Origin: JADJGC01 sp964617645
GTDB lineage: Bacteria; Zixibacteria; MSB-5A5; CAIYYT01
DNA: 64,000 bases
Assembly: GCA_964617645.1 (NCBI GenBank)
Contig: CAZTYE010000005.1
Coordinates: 124,001 to 188,000, forward strand
Reading direction: 5' to 3'
Part shown: positions 40,845 to 48,579 of the stretch, piece after piece
Numbering within the stretch: position 1 is the first letter of the stretch
Layout: each line of letters starts with the position of its first letter
Translations under genes and position numbers: made by a program
The notes under the pieces: model-generated
Seen by the model: only the letters and a program-made list of their open reading frames with translations
Databases searched by the model: none
Told to the model about the DNA's origin: nothing

Positions 40845-41816
40845 ATGACACGGAAGTTAATCGCCTTGCTTAGTCTGATTTTCGTGGTCTGCCTGAGTGT
40901 CACTCAACCGGCGCTGGCCGACTATGTGATCGGCATCGACGACGCACTGGAAGTCACCTTTTGGCAAGCCAAGGACTTAAATCAAAATGTCGTCGTCACT
41001 TCAGACGGCAAGATCACGCTCTCGGTGATCGGCGAAATTACGGCCGCCGGACTGACCACCGCGCAGCTTTCGCGCAAGATCGTCGAGCAGGTTTCGCGCA
41101 TCAATCGCGACGTAAGTCAGGCAACCGTGGTCGTGACGGCTTACAACTCGCAAACGGTTTTCGTTGAGGGAGAAGTCAAGAGCCCCGGCCGGTTTGCGCG
41201 CGAAGTGATCCCCGATATCTGGACGATCATCAAGGAGATGGGCGGCACAACCGACGCCGGTGATCTCTCCAACGTTCGGCTGATTCGCGGCGGCTCGGTT
41301 GATCCGGGCGCGGTGCTCACGGTTGATGTCTTGAGCGCGGTCCGCTCCAAGGATTTTTCGCAGTTGCCGCCGGTCTATCCCAAGGACATCATCCGCGTCG
41401 CGGCCGCGCTCGGCGGCGTGTCGCCGGAATTGAGCACGCAAACGGAAGACGGCACCAGGCAGGTTTTCTATATCATTGGCGCCGTCTCGAAGCCCGGAGT
41501 ATACAAGCTCGACACTCGTCTTGACGTTATGGAAGCGATTGCACTGGCGGGCGGAACGGCCTCCGGCGCTGATCTAAAGAACATCAAGATTTCCGCGAAG
41601 AACCGCGATTACGCCAATGTTTACAAGGTGAATCTCGAAAAGCAACTCAAGGACGGCAGTTTGCAGCGCTATTTCGTTCAGGCCGAGGATGCAATCTATA
41701 TTCCGGCTCGCGAAGGCGGCGCCGGTGGCGCGACGATGGCCATCATCCGGGATTTGATCACATTCAGCTCGACGATTACGTCGACTGTGCTTCTCATTGA
41801 CAGACTGGGTAATTGA
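40845..41816 (+). CDS. Wza-like polysaccharide export protein
   Basis: A 323-residue periplasmic/outer-membrane export protein. Signal peptide to about residue 26 (QPALADY), then the Poly_export domain: YVIGIDDALEVTFWQAKDLN and the DGKITLSVIGEITAAGLTTAQ segment, followed by two SLBB domains (VFVEGEVKSPGRFAREV and FYIIGAVSKPGVYKLDT, VMEAIALAGG). The C-terminal residues 300-320 are hydrophobic. There is no lipobox cysteine at the cleavage site, unlike E. coli Wza. It forms the outer-membrane part of an exopolysaccharide exporter with the next gene. Stop and next start overlap (TGATG). Confidence 0.93.
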   Translation: MTRKLIALLSLIFVVCLSVTQPALADYVIGIDDALEVTFWQAKDLNQNVVVTSDGKITLSVIGEITAAGLTTAQLSRKIVEQVSRINRDVSQATVVVTAYNSQTVFVEGEVKSPGRFAREVIPDIWTIIKEMGGTTDAGDLSNVRLIRGGSVDPGAVLTVDVLSAVRSKDFSQLPPVYPKDIIRVAAALGGVSPELSTQTEDGTRQVFYIIGAVSKPGVYKLDTRLDVMEAIALAGGTASGADLKNIKISAKNRDYANVYKVNLEKQLKDGSLQRYFVQAEDAIYIPAREGGAGGATMAIIRDLITFSSTITSTVLLIDRLGN

Positions 41817-43327
41817 TGCAGCGACAAGTGACGATTCGCGATCTCTGGCAGATCGCCTGGAAACGCAAACTGTGGTTAATCCTGCCGATCATCCTCGTGA
41901 CGGGTGTTTCGTTTGGCGGCAGCTATTTGCTCCCGACCAAGTACGAATCGCGCACCAAGGTGGTTATCTCCAACCAGAAATTCCTGTCGCCGATGATGGA
42001 GCGAACGCTTCCCGCCGAAGCCGGACAGCTTCCGGACATCCGCTATTTGAATTACTGGCTGGCGGCGCAGAAGTCGGAGATCACTTCTTCGAAGTACATC
42101 AATCAGATGATCGAGCAACTCAAGCTCGAACCGGAAGAGAAGATCACGAAAGAAGCCGCGAAGCGTTTGGAAGAATTTCCGGACAACGACCTGCCGACGA
42201 TGGTGCGGACGCTGCAGATCGACGATCTCAAGGATGACATTAACGTCGAACTCGTCGGCGAGAATCACGTCGTGATTGTCTGCCTGTCGGAGAGTCCGCG
42301 AACGGCTTCGCAGATGGCAAAGTCCCTCGCTGAGATTTACCGCGACACCAAGCTCGCCGAGCAGGTGCTGGCCGGTGACGAAGGCCAGGTCCTGACCGAT
42401 AATCAACTGGCGAACGCCAAGCGCGAATACGACGAAGCCGAAAAGCAACTAGCCGATTTCAAGACCTCATATCTCAATCGACAACTGCAAACTGGTATTA
42501 GCGCCGATGCCAATTTGACGCAGGTGGAATCGGAAGTCGCCGCGACAAATATCGAGATTCGTGAGTCGGTCGACCGCGTGAATTTCCTCGCCTTCCGCGT
42601 GGTGGAAGCCGGTATCGACACCGTCGCGGTCACGGCCAACAGCACGCCGCTTCAGCATCATCGCGAATCGGCTCTCGATGCCACGCGCCAAGTCGCCGGC
42701 CTGATGCCGCGCTACTTGTGGAAGGACGGAAAAATCCAGAGCCTGCTGCTGCGGGTGTCAGAAGCGCTCGACTCGATGCGCTCGGCCGGCCAAAATGCGG
42801 CCAATCGCGCATTTCCGGCGGCATCAACGGCGGTGCGCGGCGATATCGGCGAGCTGATGTACCGCAGCCACGAAATCGCTTTTTTGAATGCCAAGCAGAA
42901 GATTCTGTCCGACGCGATCAAGGAAATCGAAGGCGTGATCGCCGGCCAGCCCTACTATGACCAAATGGTGAAGCGCATGGAGGACAAGGTTAACGACAAG
43001 AAGAAGGCGTTGGCGACATGGCAGGAAGAATCGGATCGCGTCAAAATCCGGCGTGCCACCAATGAGGCGGAGGCGGAAACCAAGTACACGATTCTGGAGC
43101 CGGCGTCGATTCCGCTCGAACCGGCGGAGCCCAATCGAATCAAGATTACGATCATGGGTCTGGCGCTCGGCATCGTGCTCGGCGCCTGCGCCGTGGTGAT
43201 TGCCGAAGTCGTGGATCATTCGATTAAACGGATCGAGGATATCGAAGAACTCCTCGGCCTGGAAGTTGTCGGCACGATTCCGTATATCGATCCGTCTACA
43301 CAGGTCAAGGGAGTGAAGGCGGCATAG
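41816..43327 (+). CDS. Wzz/GumC-like chain-length determinant protein
   Basis: A 503-residue polysaccharide co-polymerase of the inner membrane. The N-terminal Wzz block is VTIRDLWQIAWKRKLWLILP with membrane helix at about 17-36, then a long periplasmic coiled-coil region (DNQLANAKREYDEAEKQLAD; KVNDKKKALATWQEESDRVK), the PxxP-type EPASIPLEPAEPNRIKI, and the second membrane helix (IMGLALGIVLGACAVVIAEV). It lacks a kinase domain, which is supplied separately at 44459. Start ATG 41816 shares bases with the previous stop. Resembles the chain-length proteins of exosortase-linked EPS loci, consistent with the deacetylase downstream. Confidence 0.93.
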   Translation: MQRQVTIRDLWQIAWKRKLWLILPIILVTGVSFGGSYLLPTKYESRTKVVISNQKFLSPMMERTLPAEAGQLPDIRYLNYWLAAQKSEITSSKYINQMIEQLKLEPEEKITKEAAKRLEEFPDNDLPTMVRTLQIDDLKDDINVELVGENHVVIVCLSESPRTASQMAKSLAEIYRDTKLAEQVLAGDEGQVLTDNQLANAKREYDEAEKQLADFKTSYLNRQLQTGISADANLTQVESEVAATNIEIRESVDRVNFLAFRVVEAGIDTVAVTANSTPLQHHRESALDATRQVAGLMPRYLWKDGKIQSLLLRVSEALDSMRSAGQNAANRAFPAASTAVRGDIGELMYRSHEIAFLNAKQKILSDAIKEIEGVIAGQPYYDQMVKRMEDKVNDKKKALATWQEESDRVKIRRATNEAEAETKYTILEPASIPLEPAEPNRIKITIMGLALGIVLGACAVVIAEVVDHSIKRIEDIEELLGLEVVGTIPYIDPSTQVKGVKAA

Positions 43328-43337
43328 GGAAGTGCTG

Positions 43338-44456
43338 ATGGAAACCTATCGACTCAATTCGCGGGTCGCTTCGACCGACCGCGAGTATCTGATTCAAACG
43401 GTGAACGACGCGGCGAATCATCAGATCCGCTCGTCGATTTTCTCGGACGGTCAGTTGCTGGAAACGGTCGAAGAAAACGTCTACCCGCATCTGCCCGAGC
43501 CGGAATTGCTCGAGCTGGTCAAGACGGCGCACAAGGAACGCCGCGAAGAAGTCGAACATTTGTTCGAGCGTTACAAAGAGGCGCTGCAGTCACAGGACGT
43601 CGAGCAGATCGACTATCTCGGCTTGGCGCTGATGTACAAGCGCATGTTCTCGGAGGCCGAATCTCTGTTTCGCCGCGCCGTATCGCTGCGGCCGGAGTCG
43701 CACGAGGCGACTAATCACCTGGGCCAGGTGTTGATGATGCTGCGCAAATTCGCCGAGGCGGTTGAAGTTTTCAACCGCTGCGTTGAGGCGCAGCCGAAAT
43801 TCGCCGACTATCACAATAATCTCGGCGAGGCCTATCTCGCCGTCGGGTCGGTCAAACGCGCGATGCTCGAGTTCGACGAGGCGATCGCGATCAATATCTA
43901 TTACGGCGACGCCTATTACAACAAGGCGCTGGCTTATGTCCTCAACTCGATTCGACGCGAAGACTTCAAACTCTTTGCGGAAGCGAACGAAAAGATTTTC
44001 GAGATGTTCGAGCGCGCCATCGTCGTTTGTCCGGAGTTTCAGGACCAGTACTACGACCAGGGCCGCAAGGCATTTGCCGACGGCGATCTGGAAGGCGCAT
44101 TCGCCAAGTTCGTGATGGCCCGCGAGCGCAAGAAAGAGCGGCGCTTCAGAGAGTTTTCGTCCGTCTACCTCAAGTTCATGCTGGCGACCGATAAGTTGGA
44201 CGAGAAGACATTGCGCCGACGAATCGAGAATCTGAAAGAGGCCATCGCCAAAAACCCGCACTTTCCGGACTTGCACTACGATCTCGCGGTCGCCTACACG
44301 TTGATGGGTCGGTTCATCCACTCGAAGGCGATCAAAGAGTATCAAGAGGCGCTGCGGATCAATCCGGGTTTTGAACGCGCCAAGAAGAGCCTGCGCATCG
44401 CCGAAAACGAATTTCGCGGTTTCGACGTGCTCGTTAAAGCGATTTTGAGAGGGTAA
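43338..44456 (+). CDS. TPR protein of the EPS operon
   Basis: A 372-residue soluble protein without signal peptide. Residues 1-75 are a helical N-terminal region; from about 80 to 205 there are three or four canonical TPRs (FSEAESLFRRAVSLRPESHE, FAEAVEVFNRCVEAQPKFAD, VKRAMLEFDEAIAINIYYGD), then a lower-complexity helical middle and one more TPR pair near 310-350 (KAIKEYQEALRINPGFERAK). ATG 43338 has AGGGAAG upstream; GTG 43332 is an alternative. It sits between the Wzz-like and kinase genes with gaps of 10 and 2 bases, so it likely organises the export complex; this is inference. Confidence 0.9.
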   Translation: METYRLNSRVASTDREYLIQTVNDAANHQIRSSIFSDGQLLETVEENVYPHLPEPELLELVKTAHKERREEVEHLFERYKEALQSQDVEQIDYLGLALMYKRMFSEAESLFRRAVSLRPESHEATNHLGQVLMMLRKFAEAVEVFNRCVEAQPKFADYHNNLGEAYLAVGSVKRAMLEFDEAIAINIYYGDAYYNKALAYVLNSIRREDFKLFAEANEKIFEMFERAIVVCPEFQDQYYDQGRKAFADGDLEGAFAKFVMARERKKERRFREFSSVYLKFMLATDKLDEKTLRRRIENLKEAIAKNPHFPDLHYDLAVAYTLMGRFIHSKAIKEYQEALRINPGFERAKKSLRIAENEFRGFDVLVKAILRG

Positions 44457-44458
44457 TC

Positions 44459-45163
44459 GTGGGGAAAGAGAACCGTCGCTCAATCTGGGAATACTATCAT
44501 CCGGAGTCCGTCATCGGCACCGAGTTCCGGCGGCTCCTGCACAATATCACGCGTCCGGTGAATGGGGTGAGTCGCAAGTCTTTTCTGATCACTTCGGCAA
44601 TGCTTTCCGAAGGGAAGTCGACCGTGTCGTCATATCTGGCGATTACATCAGCGGCCTTCAAAAAGCGCAAGACGATTTTGATCGACGCCGATCTTCGTCG
44701 GCCGACAATTCATCAGATTTTCGATCTGCCGCTGGAGAATGGTCTCACGGATATCATCGACGGCGCCGTCAAGGCGGAAGACGCATTCAAGTCGACGCGT
44801 ATTCCCGATCTCTGGATCGTCACCGCCGGCACGCTCAAGAAAAACCCCACCGAGCTGTTCGAGAGTGAACTGGTCAAGGAAGCGATTAACAAGGTCAAGT
44901 TCTACTTTGATCTTGTTATTGTCGATTGCGCTCCGATCATCCCAGTCTCCGATCCGGTGGTTCTTGGGCCGGAGATGGACGGGCTCTTGCTGGTGGTCAA
45001 GGCCGGCGCGACGCAGAAGGAAGTAATCAAGCGCGCGACGGCGATCATTGGCAAAACTGACGCCAACATTGTCGGCGTCGTCTTGAACAACGTGGCGGGC
45101 GTGTTGCCGTACCACTATAATTACCAGTACTACGGCTATAACTACGCCGTCAAAAGACAGTAG
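44459..45163 (+). CDS. CpsD/CapB-type tyrosine autokinase (BY-kinase)
   Basis: A 234-residue cytosolic ATPase domain of the bacterial tyrosine kinase family, the stand-alone form of the Wzc kinase. Walker A SAMLSEGKSTVSSYLA (46-61), A' motif ILIDADLRRPTIHQIF, Walker B FDLVIVDCAPIIPVSD, and a C-terminal tyrosine cluster YHYNYQYYGYNYAVKRQ, the usual autophosphorylation tail. Start is GTG 44459, two bases after the TPR gene stop, with GAGAGGG upstream. It would phosphorylate itself and pair with the Wzz-like protein to control chain length and export. Confidence 0.94.
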   Translation: MGKENRRSIWEYYHPESVIGTEFRRLLHNITRPVNGVSRKSFLITSAMLSEGKSTVSSYLAITSAAFKKRKTILIDADLRRPTIHQIFDLPLENGLTDIIDGAVKAEDAFKSTRIPDLWIVTAGTLKKNPTELFESELVKEAINKVKFYFDLVIVDCAPIIPVSDPVVLGPEMDGLLLVVKAGATQKEVIKRATAIIGKTDANIVGVVLNNVAGVLPYHYNYQYYGYNYAVKRQ

Positions 45164-45169
45164 CCTCCG

Positions 45170-46045
45170 ATGAAGAACATTCTGTCGTTCGACGTGGAAG
45201 AGCACTTCCAGGTCGAAGCCTTCTATCATGACATTCCCCGGATGGAGTGGGACAAGCGCCAGAGCCGGCTGACGATGACGATCGTGCGTATTCTCGACAT
45301 GCTCGACGAATACGACGCCACGGCGACGTTCTTCATGCTTGGCTGGATCGCCGAGCGGCATCCGCATTTGGTCGCGATGATCAAAACGCGCGGCCATGAG
45401 CTGGCTTCGCACGGCTACGGGCACGACTCGCTCAAACGCCTCGATGCCGCGAAGTTTCGCGAAGATCTGCTGCGGTCGATCGGCGCCATCGAAGACGCCT
45501 CCGGCGTGCGCGTTACCGGTTATCGCGCTCCGACTTTCTCCGTCGACCGAAAGAAGGATTGGATTTGGGAGACGCTCGTGGACAGCGGCTTTGAATACGA
45601 TTCTTCGATTTATCCGATCCGCCACGATCTCTACGGCGATCCCGGCGCGCCGCGATTTCCATACTTCATCAACACGACGCGCGGGCGCTTGCTGGAAATC
45701 CCGCCGACGACCTACACGATTATGGGACGACGCTTACAGGCTTGCGGCGGCGGGAGTTTCCGACTCTTCCCCTATTGGTACACAAAACGCGCGCTGGCCG
45801 CGTACAACAGAAGCGGACATCCGGCGATGATTTACCTGCATCCGTGGGAGCTCGATCCGGACCAGCCGCGCGAGCACCAGGCCCGACTGAAAAGCCGGCT
45901 CCGCCACTACACGAACCTGCACACGGTGGAGCCAAAGTTGCGGCGATTGCTGTCCGAATTCCGATTCGCTTCAGTGCGGGAAGTGTATGGCGCCGCGATC
46001 AGCGGTGCGACACCGATGACACCAAGAGGACCAAGCCATGTCTAA
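45170..46045 (+). CDS. Polysaccharide deacetylase, exosortase (XrtA/PEP-CTERM) system type
   Basis: A 291-residue NodB-homology deacetylase with the opening typical of the PEP-CTERM-linked subfamily: NILSFDVEEHFQVEAF (catalytic Asp and metal site), TATFFMLGWIAERHPHLV, the metal-binding histidines of HELASHGYGHDSL, VTGYRAPTFSVDRKKDW and DSGFEYDSSIYPIRHDLYG, then the DUF3473-like C-terminus GGGSFRLFPYWYTKRAL and MIYLHPWELDPDQPR. It removes acetyl groups from polysaccharide. No signal peptide is seen. Its 3' end overlaps the DUF362 gene by eight bases. A PEP-CTERM protein is encoded at 62100, supporting the subfamily call. Confidence 0.93.
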   Translation: MKNILSFDVEEHFQVEAFYHDIPRMEWDKRQSRLTMTIVRILDMLDEYDATATFFMLGWIAERHPHLVAMIKTRGHELASHGYGHDSLKRLDAAKFREDLLRSIGAIEDASGVRVTGYRAPTFSVDRKKDWIWETLVDSGFEYDSSIYPIRHDLYGDPGAPRFPYFINTTRGRLLEIPPTTYTIMGRRLQACGGGSFRLFPYWYTKRALAAYNRSGHPAMIYLHPWELDPDQPREHQARLKSRLRHYTNLHTVEPKLRRLLSEFRFASVREVYGAAISGATPMTPRGPSHV

Positions 46046-47150
46046 GTCGAAAGTAGCGGTCGTCAAAACATCAACGCCGACGATAATCGAAGATTACGCC
46101 CGCGTCATGGACCTGGCGGATTATCGGCAGTCGCTTGATGCGGCGAGCGACTTGATAATCAAATTGAATCTATCCTGGACAAAGTACTTCCCGGCCTGTT
46201 CCAGCCAGCCATGGCAGCTCGACGGCGTGGTCAGCAAGCTGATCACCGATGGATTTCGACCGGAGAAGCTGATCCCGGTCGAAAACAAGACGGTGGTCAC
46301 CAACCCGCGAAAGGGGGCGCAGAACAATCTCTGGATGCCGATCCTCACTCAATACAACTTGGAATTCAAACCGCTTCCGGAGCAAGAGTGGATCGTCTAC
46401 AAGTTTAAGTCGAAGCTGCTGAAGCTGAACGACATTTTCACGGAAGGCATCGAGATTCCCAAGCTTTACGTCGGCCGTCAGATTCTGCATCTGCCGACTG
46501 TCAAGACGCATGGTCACTCGACCACCACCGGCGCAATCAAGAACTCTTTCGGGGGACTGCTCAAAGAAGTCCGCCACTACGCGCACAAGTACATACATGA
46601 AGTGATGGTCGATCTCATGCTGATGCAGAAGGAATTGCATCCGTCGGTCTTCGCGGTGATGGACGGCACGGTCTGCGGCAACGGCGCCGGACCCCGGACG
46701 ATGGATCCGGAAGTTCAGAACTACATCCTGGCATCGGCCGATTCGGTCGCGATCGACGCAATCGCCGCCAAGATGATGGGTTTCGACCCGATGTCGATTC
46801 CTTACTTGCGCATGTGCGACAATTTGGGACTGGGAAATGCGAATCCGCAGAACATCGAAATAGTCGGCGCCGATATCAGCAAAGTCAATTTCCATTTCAC
46901 GACCAAGAAATCGCTCGTAATCTGGGGCGATCAAATGCTGCGGCTGGGACCGCTGAAGTTTCTCGAACGACTGCTCTTGCACTCACCGCTTGTCGTCTGG
47001 GCGCCGGCAGCGTCAAATTTTTACCACGACGCGCTCTGGTACCCGACGGTTGGCAAATCAAAGATTCGCAAGTTCAATGCTTCAGAATGGGGCCGTCTCT
47101 GGCTGGAATACAAGACCGGCAAGAGAACCCCGGCGCGCCAGGAGGTGTAG
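46038..47150 (+). CDS. DUF362 domain protein
   Basis: A 370-residue protein of the DUF362 family (VAVVKTSTP opening; LNLSWTKYFPACSSQPWQLD; HLPTVKTHGHSTTTGAIKN; FAVMDGTVCGNGAGPR; ILASADSVAIDAIAAKMMGF; IPYLRMCDNLGLGN). These proteins often carry ferredoxin-type cysteines, but none of the CxxCxxC kind is present here, so this is the cluster-less form. It is the last gene of the tightly packed run from 34564. Members occur in polysaccharide and sporulation-like loci, but the reaction is unknown. Assignment to family is firm, role in EPS inferred from position. Confidence 0.9.
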   Translation: MSKSKVAVVKTSTPTIIEDYARVMDLADYRQSLDAASDLIIKLNLSWTKYFPACSSQPWQLDGVVSKLITDGFRPEKLIPVENKTVVTNPRKGAQNNLWMPILTQYNLEFKPLPEQEWIVYKFKSKLLKLNDIFTEGIEIPKLYVGRQILHLPTVKTHGHSTTTGAIKNSFGGLLKEVRHYAHKYIHEVMVDLMLMQKELHPSVFAVMDGTVCGNGAGPRTMDPEVQNYILASADSVAIDAIAAKMMGFDPMSIPYLRMCDNLGLGNANPQNIEIVGADISKVNFHFTTKKSLVIWGDQMLRLGPLKFLERLLLHSPLVVWAPAASNFYHDALWYPTVGKSKIRKFNASEWGRLWLEYKTGKRTPARQEV

Positions 47151-47297
47151 CGCTCCGATTCTTGCGGCATAAGAACCATCGCGAACCCGTGGCCAGCCGA
47201 AGACGCCGTTAGCCCGCTCGCTCTACTTTCGACTTGATTCCCATTACCAGCGCCGCTACATTGCCGGAAAAGGATTTATGCCGGCACTGCTCTGGAG

Positions 47298-48470
47298 ATG
47301 TGGACATTACCAATCGCGATCATCCTCAACGTTGCTCTGAGCACTCCTGCCGCTCACAGCCAATCACACTTTGCGCCCTTTGGCCTCGAATCAATCGGTC
47401 GCGGCGACAGCGTTCTGATAATCTGGTACTATCCGGGCTATAACCAGATCACCGAGGTAACAACTGAAGGAACGCCGGACACCTACTTCGCTGCATCAGC
47501 GCAGCAAACCGGCGCGGAACTGGGTTTCGATTTCGGCCTTTCCGGTCGAATCGCCGTCGTGGCGGTTGGTTTTAAGATCTGGGACACCGATCCGTTTCCG
47601 GCGAGCAGCGGCAATCAGAATTCGCCTTTCCGGGCTGCAATCTACGATGTTGGTTTCGATCCGAACGCAGCCAATCTGGCTTGGAGCGATTCATCCCTCA
47701 ATCCGGCTTCGCCGGTTGATCGCGATGAATGGCAGTTGTATAGTGTTGATCGGCTTCTTGAAGCTCGCGAATCGTTGCGCCTGGCTTTCGGCTGGAACCA
47801 CGCCACCCCGCTGGCGCCGTTGCCGGCAGCGGTCGCCACGGTCGGATTTCCCGAAACGTATCTCGGTGTGATCCAAGGCGGGTCCACAAATTGGTCGCGC
47901 CTCGGTGACATACTTCCGGTCATGCGCATCGACTATTGCGTCGCCGACACGGGCGCAGAACAGACCGTCGTCGGAACGCCGCCGGACTCGATCTGGATGT
48001 TCGCGCTCACTGATCCGGACGATCCGCTGTCCGGAGTTCGGCTTGCCGTGACGAATGGAGAGTGTCACGTGTCACTGCGTCGCGATTTGGTTGAGGGCCG
48101 GTGGCTAAGCGTCGCCGCGTGGCAGGACGGCGTTCTCAGTCCAAAGAGCGCAGCCCTGTACGTCGACTTGGCGACCGGCATCGAAGATTGGCCGATTCCC
48201 GATGACTTTGCCGATGGCCTTGAACAGAACTACCCCAACCCTTTCAACTTGGCGACCACTATTAGCTCAACAACGCGCGCGACCGTTTACATTTACGATA
48301 TTCTTGGCAGACAAGTCCGCGCTCTCGAAAGCTCGCTGCCACTGTCCGACGGTCGTTACTACTTCCATTGGGACGGCCGCAGCAGCGGCGGTTCGGTTGT
48401 CGCCAGCGGAGTCTATTTTTATCGGCAGTCGAACTCAGCCGGCGTCCGCCGGATGCTCTTGCTCAAGTAG
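47298..48470 (+). CDS. Secreted protein with type IX-style sorting domain
   Basis: A 390-residue exported protein. The signal sequence MWTLPIAIILNVALSTPAAHS is followed by a beta-rich domain of about 270 residues without a known name (GRIAVVAVGFKIWDTDPFPA, FRAAIYDVGFDPN, LRLAFGWNHATPL). The last about 80 residues are a sorting domain: LEQNYPNPFNLATTISS, VYIYDILGRQVRALE, YYFHWDGRSSGGSVVASGVY and a C-terminal RRMLLLK. TCTGGAG directly precedes ATG 47298. It presumably uses the same export route as the giant protein at 28363. Confidence 0.88.
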   Translation: MWTLPIAIILNVALSTPAAHSQSHFAPFGLESIGRGDSVLIIWYYPGYNQITEVTTEGTPDTYFAASAQQTGAELGFDFGLSGRIAVVAVGFKIWDTDPFPASSGNQNSPFRAAIYDVGFDPNAANLAWSDSSLNPASPVDRDEWQLYSVDRLLEARESLRLAFGWNHATPLAPLPAAVATVGFPETYLGVIQGGSTNWSRLGDILPVMRIDYCVADTGAEQTVVGTPPDSIWMFALTDPDDPLSGVRLAVTNGECHVSLRRDLVEGRWLSVAAWQDGVLSPKSAALYVDLATGIEDWPIPDDFADGLEQNYPNPFNLATTISSTTRATVYIYDILGRQVRALESSLPLSDGRYYFHWDGRSSGGSVVASGVYFYRQSNSAGVRRMLLLK

Positions 48471-48579
48471 CGATTGCCACCCAATGGGTTTGCTCTTCCT
48501 CTTGATTCTGTAAAGTAATCGGCAAGAGGGACGTTCCGAATTGCGACGCGGCGGAGCCGGGTTGTGCACTTTTTGATAA